Assembly: GCF_000812025.2 (NCBI RefSeq)
Contig: NZ_JWJE02000005.1
Location: 1 to 64,000, forward strand
Direction: 5' to 3'
From: Bacillus thermotolerans
GTDB taxonomy: Bacteria > Bacillota > Bacilli > Bacillales > Domibacillaceae
DNA length: 64,000 nt
Part shown: piece by piece, positions 53,564-61,094 of the stretch
How the letters are laid out: each line of letters starts with the position of its first letter
Position numbering within the stretch: position 1 is the first letter of the stretch
Translations under genes and position numbers: made by a program
The notes under the pieces: generated by a model
Seen by the model: only the letters and a program-made list of their open reading frames with translations
Database searches by the model: none
Told to the model about the DNA's origin: nothing

Positions 53564-53677
53564 TTATTTCTTGATGGGGCTGATATTGATATGGGAACCA
53601 CCTGCTCTCTTCTCCTGGATAACCACCGACATAGGACAGCTCTTGCACTTTCTGCATTTTTCTGCTTGTTTGCACAT
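53564..53677 (-). CDS. Cysteine-rich small protein, 37 residues
   Basis: ATG at 53677 behind TGGAGGAAG encodes a peptide beginning MCKQAEKCRKCKSCPMSVV, with cysteines at 2, 8, 11 and 14 (C-x5-C-x2-C-x2-C) and a basic tail. The spacing suggests a metal or iron-sulfur site. It has a consensus promoter at 53912-53940, a 230-base leader and a terminator ahead of its ribosome site. Family not recognised. An overlapping frame starting at 53694 uses the ribosome site as coding sequence and is rejected. Confidence 0.6.
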   Translation of the reverse strand: MCKQAEKCRKCKSCPMSVVIQEKRAGGSHINISPIKK

Positions 53678-53905
53678 CGCTTTTCTTCCTCCATTGTTCG
53701 TTATTAGTAAACACCAAAAAGCCAGCAGCATTTTCGTATAAGAAAAATACCGCTGGCTTAACCTGCGCGCTTGTCTTCTGTTCCCGAAGACTAAAGCAGA
53801 TTTAACAGCTTCCATATGAAAAAAAGACAGCAGAATGGTTTATTCACTTGATCATAAAGAGGTTATCTTTAAGGAAGTGACTTTCCATGCCACTTTATTA
53901 TTAAT
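53678..53905 (-). promoter_or_regulatory. Structured leader of the Cys-rich ORF
   Basis: On the minus strand a stem TTAA(A)TCTGC/GCAGGTTAA encloses a GTCTTC/GAAGAC hairpin and is followed directly by the terminator at 53714-53760. An upstream nested hairpin pairs TCACTT with AAGTGA around AAAGA/TCTTT. The plan is like that of the csiD leader. Confidence 0.5.
53714..53760 (-). terminator. Intrinsic terminator in the leader of the Cys-rich ORF
   Basis: AAGCCAGC (53719-53726) pairs with GCTGGCTT (53752-53759) with an inner ATTTTC/GAAAAT helix, followed by TTTTTGGTGTTT on the minus strand. It is about 40 bases before the ORF start. Confidence 0.75.
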
Positions 53906-53911
53906 ACATCT

Positions 53912-53940
53912 ATTTTATATATTTCTTAATTTTTCGTCAA
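53912..53940 (-). promoter_or_regulatory. Promoter of the Cys-rich ORF leader
   Basis: TTGACG-N17-TAAAAT on the minus strand; the -35 overlaps the alaX stop codon. Confidence 0.65.
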
Positions 53941-55145
53941 CTATTTTTTATATCGGAAGCAATTTTCTTTAAAAAGGCATTTGCCAGTTCCTTGCTCGTC
54001 ACGATACGCCGGCCGCCTCCTTGGATAAAATGAGGGTTACCACCTCCTTTTCCTTCAATAAGTGGAAAGATCAAGCTGGCGTACTCCTTTAAATTAATAG
54101 TCGTTGCTGCTCCAGCTGCAGCAACCATTTGAAGCTTATCTTCCCCTTCTGCTATCAAAAGAACGATAGCATGCTTTTCCTTACTGACAATCAGCCTTGC
54201 CAACTTTTGCAGGCTTTGAATGGAGCGCCCTTGAAACACCTCAATGACAGCCTGCTCATTTGAGTGCTTCTGCCAAAGAGCGCCAGCTTCATATTCAAGG
54301 AGACGCTCTTCTCTGTCTTCCAGTTCAGCCTGCAGGTCTTTCCTCTCCTGAAGGAGCCGTTCCGCCGCTTCACTCATCTTAGCCTGCGGGCTATTCAGCA
54401 GCTGCGCTAATTTTTTGAGCACCGCTTGCTTGTCATGAAGCTGCTTTAGTACACGGTGACCACAGACAAATTCCAAGCGTGCCTGCTTGCGTTGCCTTTC
54501 CCATTTGAGCAGCTTAACCGCCATGACCTCACCTGTTCTGGAAGGGTGCGTGCCGCCACAGCCGTTATAGTCCCAATTCGGAATAATCACGAGACGAACA
54601 TCTCCCGTGACAGCAAGTGCTTTTCTTAACGGATAACGGGAAGCTTCCTCTACAGTCATCCACTTTGTCTCAACAGGACGGTTGTCCAGGATAATCTCGT
54701 TTGCCTTTGCTTCCGCTGCCACCATCTGCTCTTCGGACAACGCTTCTATATTTAAATCAATAGTCACTGTGTCTTCACCCAGATGGAAGCTCGTTGTAGG
54801 TATATCAAAAAGCTCTTCGAAGGCGGCGGATAAAATATGCTGCCCCATATGCTGCATATGGTCGAAGCGCCGCTCCCAATCAATTTCTCCGAACACTTTC
54901 CCCTTTGGCACATCTTCGCCAGCTCTTAAATAATGACGGATTTCACCGTCAACTGTTTGAACATCCAGCACTTCTCGCCCGTCCAGTTTTCCTTGATCAG
55001 CCGGCTGCCCGCCTCCCTCCGGATAAAAAGCAGTCCGGTCTAATACAACGAATGGTCCCTTCTCATGATCGGCTCCGCTTTTTATGACTTCTGCATGGAA
55101 CGACTGCTGGTATGCATCTTGATAAAATAGCTTCTCTGTCACCAT
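53937..55145 (-). CDS. AlaX-type alanyl-tRNA editing hydrolase with DHHA1 domain
   Basis: The 402-residue protein is homologous to the editing and C-terminal parts of alanyl-tRNA synthetase. FYPEGGGQPADQG and HMQHMGQHILSAAFEEL give the first zinc-site histidines (HxxxH), NGCGGTHPSRTGEV gives Cys and His, and a coiled-coil plus DHHA1 region (GKGGGNPHFIQGGG) ends the chain. It hydrolyses Ser- or Gly-tRNA(Ala). AAGGAGGAG precedes the ATG. Confidence 0.9.
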   Translation of the reverse strand: MVTEKLFYQDAYQQSFHAEVIKSGADHEKGPFVVLDRTAFYPEGGGQPADQGKLDGREVLDVQTVDGEIRHYLRAGEDVPKGKVFGEIDWERRFDHMQHMGQHILSAAFEELFDIPTTSFHLGEDTVTIDLNIEALSEEQMVAAEAKANEIILDNRPVETKWMTVEEASRYPLRKALAVTGDVRLVIIPNWDYNGCGGTHPSRTGEVMAVKLLKWERQRKQARLEFVCGHRVLKQLHDKQAVLKKLAQLLNSPQAKMSEAAERLLQERKDLQAELEDREERLLEYEAGALWQKHSNEQAVIEVFQGRSIQSLQKLARLIVSKEKHAIVLLIAEGEDKLQMVAAAGAATTINLKEYASLIFPLIEGKGGGNPHFIQGGGRRIVTSKELANAFLKKIASDIKNS

Positions 55146-55205
55146 AGCTCCTCCTTCTGCCTCTTCTATAAGGGCGGGTTTTTAACCAATATAACAAAGG
55201 AGCAA

Positions 55206-55244
55206 TAAAAAAAGCTATTTGCCGTTTGAACAGGCAAATAGCTT
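55206..55244 (-). terminator. Terminator after the peptide transporter gene
   Basis: AAGCTATTTGCC (55212-55223) pairs with 55233-55244, followed by T7 on the minus strand. It lies about 65 bases past the transporter stop. Confidence 0.85.
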
Positions 55245-55309
55245 GCTATTGTAAGAAACAATGGGAGCAATCCCTGCCGCTTACACGAACAGGGCTTACT
55301 CTTATTTTA

Positions 55310-56803
55310 TTAATTGACGCCTCTCATCATTCCATGAATTTTCTTCGAAGACAGATAGAGGATCACACCAAGGATAATAGAAATCCCTCCGATGACACCA
55401 AAATAAACAATCTCTGTTTCCGGAGAATAGAAACGGACAATTTGAGCATTGATGGCCTGCGCTGAAGCATTTGTCAGGAACCACAGGCTCATTGTCTGTG
55501 CTGTAAAAGCAGCCGGGGCCAGCTTCGTTGTCGCTGATAAGCCGACCGGAGAAAGGCAGAGCTCACCAAGAACTACTAGGAAAAAGCTCAGTACCAGCCA
55601 CATTGGATTCACTAAAGTCTCTGTTCCATTCGTGTATGCTGGAATAATCATTACGAGGAACGATAAACCAGCAAAGAACAAACCGAGTGAGAACTTCTTA
55701 GGTGTAGATGGCTGGCGGTTGCCAAGCTTGATCCACAGCCATGCGAAGACCGGAGCAAGAAACACGATAAACAACGGATTCAATGATTGGAACCAAGAAG
55801 ACTGAATTTCTATACCGGCAAACTGCAGCTGTGTCCGTTCATCTGCATAACGCGCCAAGATGATGGCTCCCTGTTCCTGAATCGCCCAGAACATCATCGC
55901 TGCAACAAATAAAGGAATATAAGCAAGCAAACGAGAGCGTTCCACCTCTGTCGTCTTCTTGCTGCGGTACATAAATGTAAAATAGGCAGCAGGAATCAAG
56001 ATACCTAGAATACTTACCATGAAAATAAACCGCTCGATCGTCAGCAAGCCGGTCATGATACCGACAGCTCCTAAAATGACAATAACGAGGATACCTAAAC
56101 CGATACGGGTTAAAGTTTTTTTCTTTTCCTCACCTGTTAAAGGGTTAGGTACATACGTTCCAGCTAAGCCTAGGCTTTTCTTTTTCGTTACAATGAACAG
56201 CACAAGACCAAGGAACATTCCGATTGCAGCAAGACTAAATCCAAGGTGGAAATTGTATTCCTGTCCTACTGTTCCGACAATAAGTGGAGCAATTAAAGCC
56301 CCGGCGTTAATTCCCATGTAGAAAATACTGAAGCCCGAATCGCGTCGAGGGTCTTCATCTGCATAAAGATCACCAACCATGCTTGATACGTTCGGCTTTA
56401 GTAAGCCTGTACCAATAACGATCAAAGCCATGGAGATAAATAGAGCCGATGCACCAGCAGGCACAGCAAGAGCGATGTGACCAAACATGATCAGTACGCC
56501 GCCCCAGAAGACCGTTCTCGAAGTACCAAGAAGCCGGTCAGCCAGCCACCCTCCAATAATTCCAGACATGTACACTAGCGAACCGTAGATCGCCATAATA
56601 GAGGCGGCTGTTGCCTGGTCAAATCCTAACCCGCCTTGTGTTACTTCGTAATACATATAATAGAGCAGAATTGCTCTCATTCCATAATAAGAAAAACGTT
56701 CCCAGAACTCTGTGAAGAACAAAGTAAATAGCCCTTTGGGATGTCCAAAAAATCCCTTCTGAGGCACGCTTTGGACAATTTTATCCTTGTAACGGCTGTC
56801 CAA
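55310..56803 (-). CDS. POT-family di-/tripeptide:proton symporter
   Basis: A 497-residue MFS-fold transporter with 14 hydrophobic spans and POT hallmarks: FFTEFWERFSYYGMRAILLY (ExxERF motif), GGWLADRLLGTSRTVFWGG and FSIFYMGINAGALIAPL. It imports small peptides with protons, like DtpT of lactococci and B. subtilis YclF. TTG start behind AAGGAGAG. Confidence 0.92.
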   Translation of the reverse strand: MDSRYKDKIVQSVPQKGFFGHPKGLFTLFFTEFWERFSYYGMRAILLYYMYYEVTQGGLGFDQATAASIMAIYGSLVYMSGIIGGWLADRLLGTSRTVFWGGVLIMFGHIALAVPAGASALFISMALIVIGTGLLKPNVSSMVGDLYADEDPRRDSGFSIFYMGINAGALIAPLIVGTVGQEYNFHLGFSLAAIGMFLGLVLFIVTKKKSLGLAGTYVPNPLTGEEKKKTLTRIGLGILVIVILGAVGIMTGLLTIERFIFMVSILGILIPAAYFTFMYRSKKTTEVERSRLLAYIPLFVAAMMFWAIQEQGAIILARYADERTQLQFAGIEIQSSWFQSLNPLFIVFLAPVFAWLWIKLGNRQPSTPKKFSLGLFFAGLSFLVMIIPAYTNGTETLVNPMWLVLSFFLVVLGELCLSPVGLSATTKLAPAAFTAQTMSLWFLTNASAQAINAQIVRFYSPETEIVYFGVIGGISIILGVILYLSSKKIHGMMRGVN

Positions 56804-57000
56804 TTAAAGCTCTCCTTCCTTTTAACGCCTAATTATTTCTGAAAGTTCCTTCAACTCTCTCGATAGGCATAAGTTATATTAAAAAAATGAAACCACTATA
56901 TAGTAAGTCTATTTCACTTTTCTGTCAATTACTTGTTGCTATTTCGAAATAATAATAATTTTCCCACTTACCTCACTATTAGTTCTCTATTCTCACATAC

Positions 57001-57041
57001 ACAAAAAAGCATGACAGAAAACGCCCTGTCATGCTTTTTTG
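57001..57041. terminator. ppaC terminator, bidirectional
   Basis: AAAAAAGCATGACAG pairs perfectly with CTGTCATGCTTTTTT (15 bp, 8-base loop). It lies 14 bases after the ppaC stop. Confidence 0.9.
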
Positions 57042-57054
57042 CTAATTACTGTTA

Positions 57055-58002
57055 TTATTTAGAATGTGTCATTTCTTGAAATACATTTGTTAGCACTGGA
57101 ACGATTTGCTTCTTACGAGATACAACACCCTTCAATACGATCGTGCGGTCTTCAGCTAGAGGCGTATTAAATGCTTTTTCTACGCTTTCTAATTCACTGC
57201 CCGCTACAATGCCGACCGAATCGCTGTTTAAAATATCTGTGACAACGAATAGGAATAAATCCAGCTTCTTATCAGCAACCGTGCGGTTAAGCTCATTTTC
57301 GACCTCTTCTTTGCGGCTTAACACATCATTTACGTCTACCGCATTCACCTGTGCTACCTCTACTTGGTAATCACCCATAGAAAATACTTTTGAATCAAGG
57401 GAAACAAGCTCTGCAGCTGATGTCTGGCTTAGATCAGCCCCTGCTTTCAGCATAGCTAGTCCATATTCTTCTGCATTCACTCCCGCAATTTCTGCTAACT
57501 CTTTCGCTGCTTGTACATCTTCTTCTGTGCATGTTGGTGATTTAAATAAGAGTGAATCAGAAATGATGGCTGATAACATAAGCCCTGCTACATCCTTCTG
57601 AACTTTCACACCGTTTTCCTTATACATTTTGTTCAGGATCGTAGCTGTACAGCCAACTGGCTCCGCACGATAGTATAGCGGGTCGCTTGTCTCGAAGTTA
57701 GCGATACGATGGTGGTCAATTACTTCGATGACGCTTACTTCATCAATATCATCCACGCTCTGCTGGCGCTCGTTATGGTCTACTAGGATAACTTTTTCTA
57801 CTTCAGGCGCTGCTTTTTCAATAAGACGGGGAGCTTCAGCATTAAATTGCTTTAATGCATACTCTGTTTCTGCATTCACACTGCCAAGACGAACCGGCTC
57901 TACGTCTACTCCTAACTCTTTCTTCAGAGCAGCGTAAGCAATTGCTGAACAGATAGAATCTGTATCTGGATTCTTGTGACCTAAAATAAATACTTTACTC
58001 AT
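57055..58002 (-). CDS. ppaC: Manganese-dependent inorganic pyrophosphatase (family II)
   Basis: The 315-residue DHH-family enzyme has [19 protein letters not shown] and [10 protein letters not shown] metal motifs and a C-terminal DHHA2 domain with SRKKQIVP. It hydrolyses PPi to phosphate and drives biosynthesis forward. The ATG at 58002 has GTGAGGGA upstream. Single-gene unit. Confidence 0.95.
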   Translation of the reverse strand: MSKVFILGHKNPDTDSICSAIAYAALKKELGVDVEPVRLGSVNAETEYALKQFNAEAPRLIEKAAPEVEKVILVDHNERQQSVDDIDEVSVIEVIDHHRIANFETSDPLYYRAEPVGCTATILNKMYKENGVKVQKDVAGLMLSAIISDSLLFKSPTCTEEDVQAAKELAEIAGVNAEEYGLAMLKAGADLSQTSAAELVSLDSKVFSMGDYQVEVAQVNAVDVNDVLSRKEEVENELNRTVADKKLDLFLFVVTDILNSDSVGIVAGSELESVEKAFNTPLAEDRTIVLKGVVSRKKQIVPVLTNVFQEMTHSK

Positions 58003-58156
58003 AACCAAATCCCTCACTTCTCAAAATAATAAACAGCGGCGCTTCAATTAACCGCTCTCATTCATGCCTTTATTTTAACGCAAAACTCATAAAATTTCTC
58101 GTCTACTTTTAAATTTTATTAAATTAATCAGAATAATTGGTTTTAATGTCTCCAAA

Positions 58157-58184
58157 CTAAAAGACCAGACACAGGTCTGGTCTT
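58157..58184 (-). terminator. Terminator for small ORF at 58240-58383
   Basis: AAGACCAGAC (58161-58170) pairs with GTCTGGTCTT (58175-58184), followed on the minus strand by TTAGTTT. The T-tract is weak. The rest of 58003-58239 shows no other signal apart from the presumed ppaC promoter. Confidence 0.6.
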
Positions 58185-58239
58185 GTCTCTCATACCAAGG
58201 AGATTTTTTAATCATTTACAACCGGCAAGAGGCTGCCGC

Positions 58240-58383
58240 TTACTTTCTCATGTTCTCTTGATCTTTTAATCGATTTTGCTGGTCGGGATTTCTGGCTTGG
58301 TTTTTGAATTCGTTCTCCTGCTGCTGTTCCTGCCATTTTCTTTGTTCCTCTGTTAAACGGTTCTTATTGTTATTATCAGCCAT
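58240..58383 (-). CDS. Small hydrophilic protein, 47 residues
   Basis: ATG at 58383 behind GGGAGGAGGAAAG encodes a Gln/Asn/Glu/Arg-rich peptide (starts MADNNNKNRLTEEQRKWQEQ) without hydrophobic core, probably disordered or a single long helix. Strong ribosome site and a following hairpin support a real gene. Such small hydrophilic proteins are often forespore-expressed in Bacillaceae, but no SASP motif is visible. Confidence 0.6.
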   Translation of the reverse strand: MADNNNKNRLTEEQRKWQEQQQENEFKNQARNPDQQNRLKDQENMRK

Positions 58384-58523
58384 CTGCTTTCCTCCTCCCG
58401 TTTTATAAATGAATTTCCCTTATTTAAAGAGATAAAACTATTTTTTCATTCGACAGTATTCTTGGCGTTTCAGATGCTCTTTCCACTACAATAAAGGAAA
58501 GAGCTAAGGAAAGGATGAACATA

Positions 58524-59828
58524 ATGGCACAAGCAGAAAGAAACGTTCCACAAACGAAACGCTCCATATGGGGGCTGTACTTCTCTCTTCCCGTTCTGTC
58601 CTGGGCGCTTTATGACTTTGCGAACACCATTTTTTCCTCTAACATCATCACGATCTTTTTTCCCTTCTATTTACAGGAAACCATCGGCGGCAATGAACAG
58701 CTCAACCAAATAGCCAGTACATTTATTTCCTATGCGAATGCGGCTGCCAGCTTGCTGCTCGTTTTGTTCTCTCCTCTGTTTGGAGTGCTGATTGACCGTA
58801 CCGGAAGAAAGAAACGATACATTGTTCCCTTCACGCTCATTTGTGTGGCCGCTACCATTCTAATGGGCCTTCTTGCTTCCTCTAACCTTCAGCAAGAATG
58901 GTTTGGCCTGCCTGCTTCCCTGCTTTTGGTCATTTTATTATTTGTGATAGCAAAGTTCTTCTATCATTCCAGCTTAATCTTCTACGATACAATGCTCGCT
59001 GATTTGGGGACAAAAGAAGATATTCCTTTAATTTCCGGCTTCGGTGTGGCCGTCGGCTATATCGGCACACTCGCGGGTCTGTCCATCTATCCATTTATCG
59101 GAGACAGCGGCTTCCACCAGGCTTTTATTCCAACGGCTTTATTATTTTTAGTTTTCTCTCTGCCTTTAATGATTGTCGGGCGGGAGCATACTCCTTCGGT
59201 GCCATCAGAGAAAAAATCGTTTATAAGCGGTTACCGGGACATCCTGGCTACCTTCAAAGAAGCAAAACAGCATCGAACCGTCCTTCTTTTTATGATTGTC
59301 TATTTCTTCTTAAATGATGCCATCGCTACCGCTATTGCCATGATGGCCGTATATGCCAGTGCGATTGTAGGCTTTTCTGCAGGACAGTTTATCTTGCTTT
59401 ACCTCGCCTCAACCGTGGCAAGCATTATCGGTTCATTTATCTTTGGGTATGTGACAAAGTCAATCGGTGCCCAAAAAGCTGTTCACCTGGTTGGAGTGAT
59501 TCTTCTCATCGCCTTATCTATTGGCACCTTCGCTGTTAATGAAGCGATGTTCTGGGTCGCTGGAAGTTTGTTCGGCGTCTCACTCGGAGCGGTATGGGTC
59601 ACTTCGAGAACCTTCATTATTCAGGTGACGCCAGAAGAAAAAAGAGGACAGTTCTTTGGTTTATTTGCTTTTTCAGGAAAAGTTTCCGCCATTGTCGGAC
59701 CATTTATATACGGTACCATTACTCTTCTCCTCGCCGATTACGGAAATATAGCAAGCCGAACAGCGCTCGGCTCCTTAATGGTGCTCGTGCTGATCGGCCT
59801 GCTTGTCCATCGGCGCATTCGATTGTAA
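58524..59828 (+). CDS. MFS transporter, UMF1/Atg22-like family
   Basis: The 434-residue protein has 12 predicted membrane spans, with the UMF1 N-terminal LSWALYDFANTIFSSNIIT motif and an MFS loop GVLIDRTGRKKRY. Its substrate is unknown; relatives in fungi export amino acids from vacuoles. The ATG at 58524 follows AAAGG at nine bases. The last 54 bases overlap the convergent DNA glycosylase-like gene. Confidence 0.82.
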   Translation: MAQAERNVPQTKRSIWGLYFSLPVLSWALYDFANTIFSSNIITIFFPFYLQETIGGNEQLNQIASTFISYANAAASLLLVLFSPLFGVLIDRTGRKKRYIVPFTLICVAATILMGLLASSNLQQEWFGLPASLLLVILLFVIAKFFYHSSLIFYDTMLADLGTKEDIPLISGFGVAVGYIGTLAGLSIYPFIGDSGFHQAFIPTALLFLVFSLPLMIVGREHTPSVPSEKKSFISGYRDILATFKEAKQHRTVLLFMIVYFFLNDAIATAIAMMAVYASAIVGFSAGQFILLYLASTVASIIGSFIFGYVTKSIGAQKAVHLVGVILLIALSIGTFAVNEAMFWVAGSLFGVSLGAVWVTSRTFIIQVTPEEKRGQFFGLFAFSGKVSAIVGPFIYGTITLLLADYGNIASRTALGSLMVLVLIGLLVHRRIRL

Positions 59829-60455
59829 GTAGTCTTTCAGTTTATCCATATCCTCATGAATCAGTTCCAGCAGCCGGCGGTTGTAGAAGATAGCAGCCGG
59901 ATGGAAAGTCGGAAAGATCGTATACTCTCTTTCTGTCCATTCATATTCACTGTCTTCCAAGCTCTTCAACCGCCTGACTGGCTGCTTCAGGAACTGGCCA
60001 TGTACATCTGTTACTTTTATATCCGGCCCACACAGCCGCTTTAGACCAATATTGCCGAGCGCAACGATCACCGGTGCTTCCACATGCTCGATCTCATAAT
60101 CCAATAACGGTGCATGGGCAAGAATCTCTCTTGAGGTAGGCGCCCGGTTATACTTTCTTTTCACCAGCTCCCCTGCCCTTGTCCGCTTTTCTCCCCATTT
60201 GTAGGGACGGCTTCGAACTGCACTTGTAATATAGACATCCTCTCTCGTTACTCCCGCTCGCGCTAAGAACTTCATTAATTCCTCTCCTGCCCGGCCGCTG
60301 AAGGGGATGCCGTTATGAATCTCTGTCTCGCCAGGTGCTTCTCCGACAAGCATGAGTTTAGGCCTTTGAGGACCTTGCCCGTAAACAAAGCCTTCTACCG
60401 GATAAGGATCGATTCTCTTCTTACCAATATCGGCCAGCCACTCTGGTATCTGCAT
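59775..60455 (-). CDS. Uracil-DNA glycosylase superfamily protein without Fe-S cysteines
   Basis: The 226-residue protein has the UDG motif GEAPGETEIHNGIPFSGRAG (active-site loop) and a C-terminal FPTFHPAAIFYNRRL (motif with the catalytic His). Family 4 UDGs carry four cysteines for an iron-sulfur cluster; this sequence has only one cysteine. The class of base it excises is therefore uncertain. AAAGGAGAG precedes the ATG. It overlaps the MFS gene by 54 bases tail to tail, without an intervening terminator. Confidence 0.8.
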   Translation of the reverse strand: MQIPEWLADIGKKRIDPYPVEGFVYGQGPQRPKLMLVGEAPGETEIHNGIPFSGRAGEELMKFLARAGVTREDVYITSAVRSRPYKWGEKRTRAGELVKRKYNRAPTSREILAHAPLLDYEIEHVEAPVIVALGNIGLKRLCGPDIKVTDVHGQFLKQPVRRLKSLEDSEYEWTEREYTIFPTFHPAAIFYNRRLLELIHEDMDKLKDYLQSNAPMDKQADQHEHH

Positions 60456-60478
60456 AACTCTCTCTCCTTTCGATCCGT

Positions 60479-60511
60479 TTAAAAAACAGGCTGCCGCTTG
60501 GGACAGCCTGC
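60479..60511 (-). terminator. Terminator after the DUF4064 gene
   Basis: CAGGCTG pairs with CAGCCTG around a 10-base loop, followed by T6 on the minus strand. It lies 14 bases past the stop. Confidence 0.85.
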
Positions 60512-60524
60512 CTGCTCCATTAGC

Positions 60525-60947
60525 TTACGCAGCAACCCTCTCTTTTCTTGCAAAGCATAAAATACCAGCTATCAAAAACAGCAAAGCCGGCAGCCAGCCG
60601 CTCAAAATGGTGCCTAGGCCAATAATAAGGGCGCTGGCGATCAGCAGTCCGCCAGCCAGCTTAGGCTTACGATTACCGCGCAAGGCAAAAGCCGCAATTA
60701 AGCTTAAAATAGTGCTTATCACTACTACAGCTATCACCCACCAGCCGACACCACTGATCACATCCACCATCATTGCTAAATCAACCCCTGCACTCGCCAG
60801 CTGAGGATCATTTCTAAGCTGTGCCTCCAGCTCACTTCTCATAGCCGGGTCTTTAAAAAGGTTAACTAACAGAACCGTGCCAGCGATGAATAAGAGGTTT
60901 AGAATAATGCCAATAATCGTTAAGATCATTTCCGCTGTCCGTTTCAT
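60525..60947 (-). CDS. DUF4064 membrane protein
   Basis: The 140-residue protein has four hydrophobic segments (about 7-28, 65-88, 95-115, 117-133) and an extracellular or cytoplasmic loop (DPAMRSELEAQLRNDPQLASAG) after the first. This matches DUF4064. Function unknown. GGAGGATGAAGA precedes the ATG. Confidence 0.8.
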   Translation of the reverse strand: MKRTAEMILTIIGIILNLLFIAGTVLLVNLFKDPAMRSELEAQLRNDPQLASAGVDLAMMVDVISGVGWWVIAVVVISTILSLIAAFALRGNRKPKLAGGLLIASALIIGLGTILSGWLPALLFLIAGILCFARKERVAA

Positions 60948-61059
60948 TCTTCATCCTCCCTTACTTGTAGTTACTATATACCCTAGCATATGTAACTTAC
61001 TCGACAAAAAGTAAGGCTCTGCAGCTAAAAGTAACCCTCCCATACAGCGTCATATATAA

Positions 61060-61090
61060 GAAAAAGACAAGGCATAACGCCCTGTCTTTA
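61060..61090 (-). terminator. TRAP operon terminator
   Basis: AAAGACAAGGC pairs with GCCCTGTCTTT with one mismatch, followed by TTC on the minus strand. It lies just past the permease stop. Confidence 0.75.
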
Positions 61091-61094
61091 CATG

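Noticed and set aside
53506-53694. 62-codon minus-strand ORF overlapping the Cys-rich ORF
   Set aside because: Its start codon is part of the ribosome site GGAGGAAG of the Cys-rich ORF and it has none of its own.
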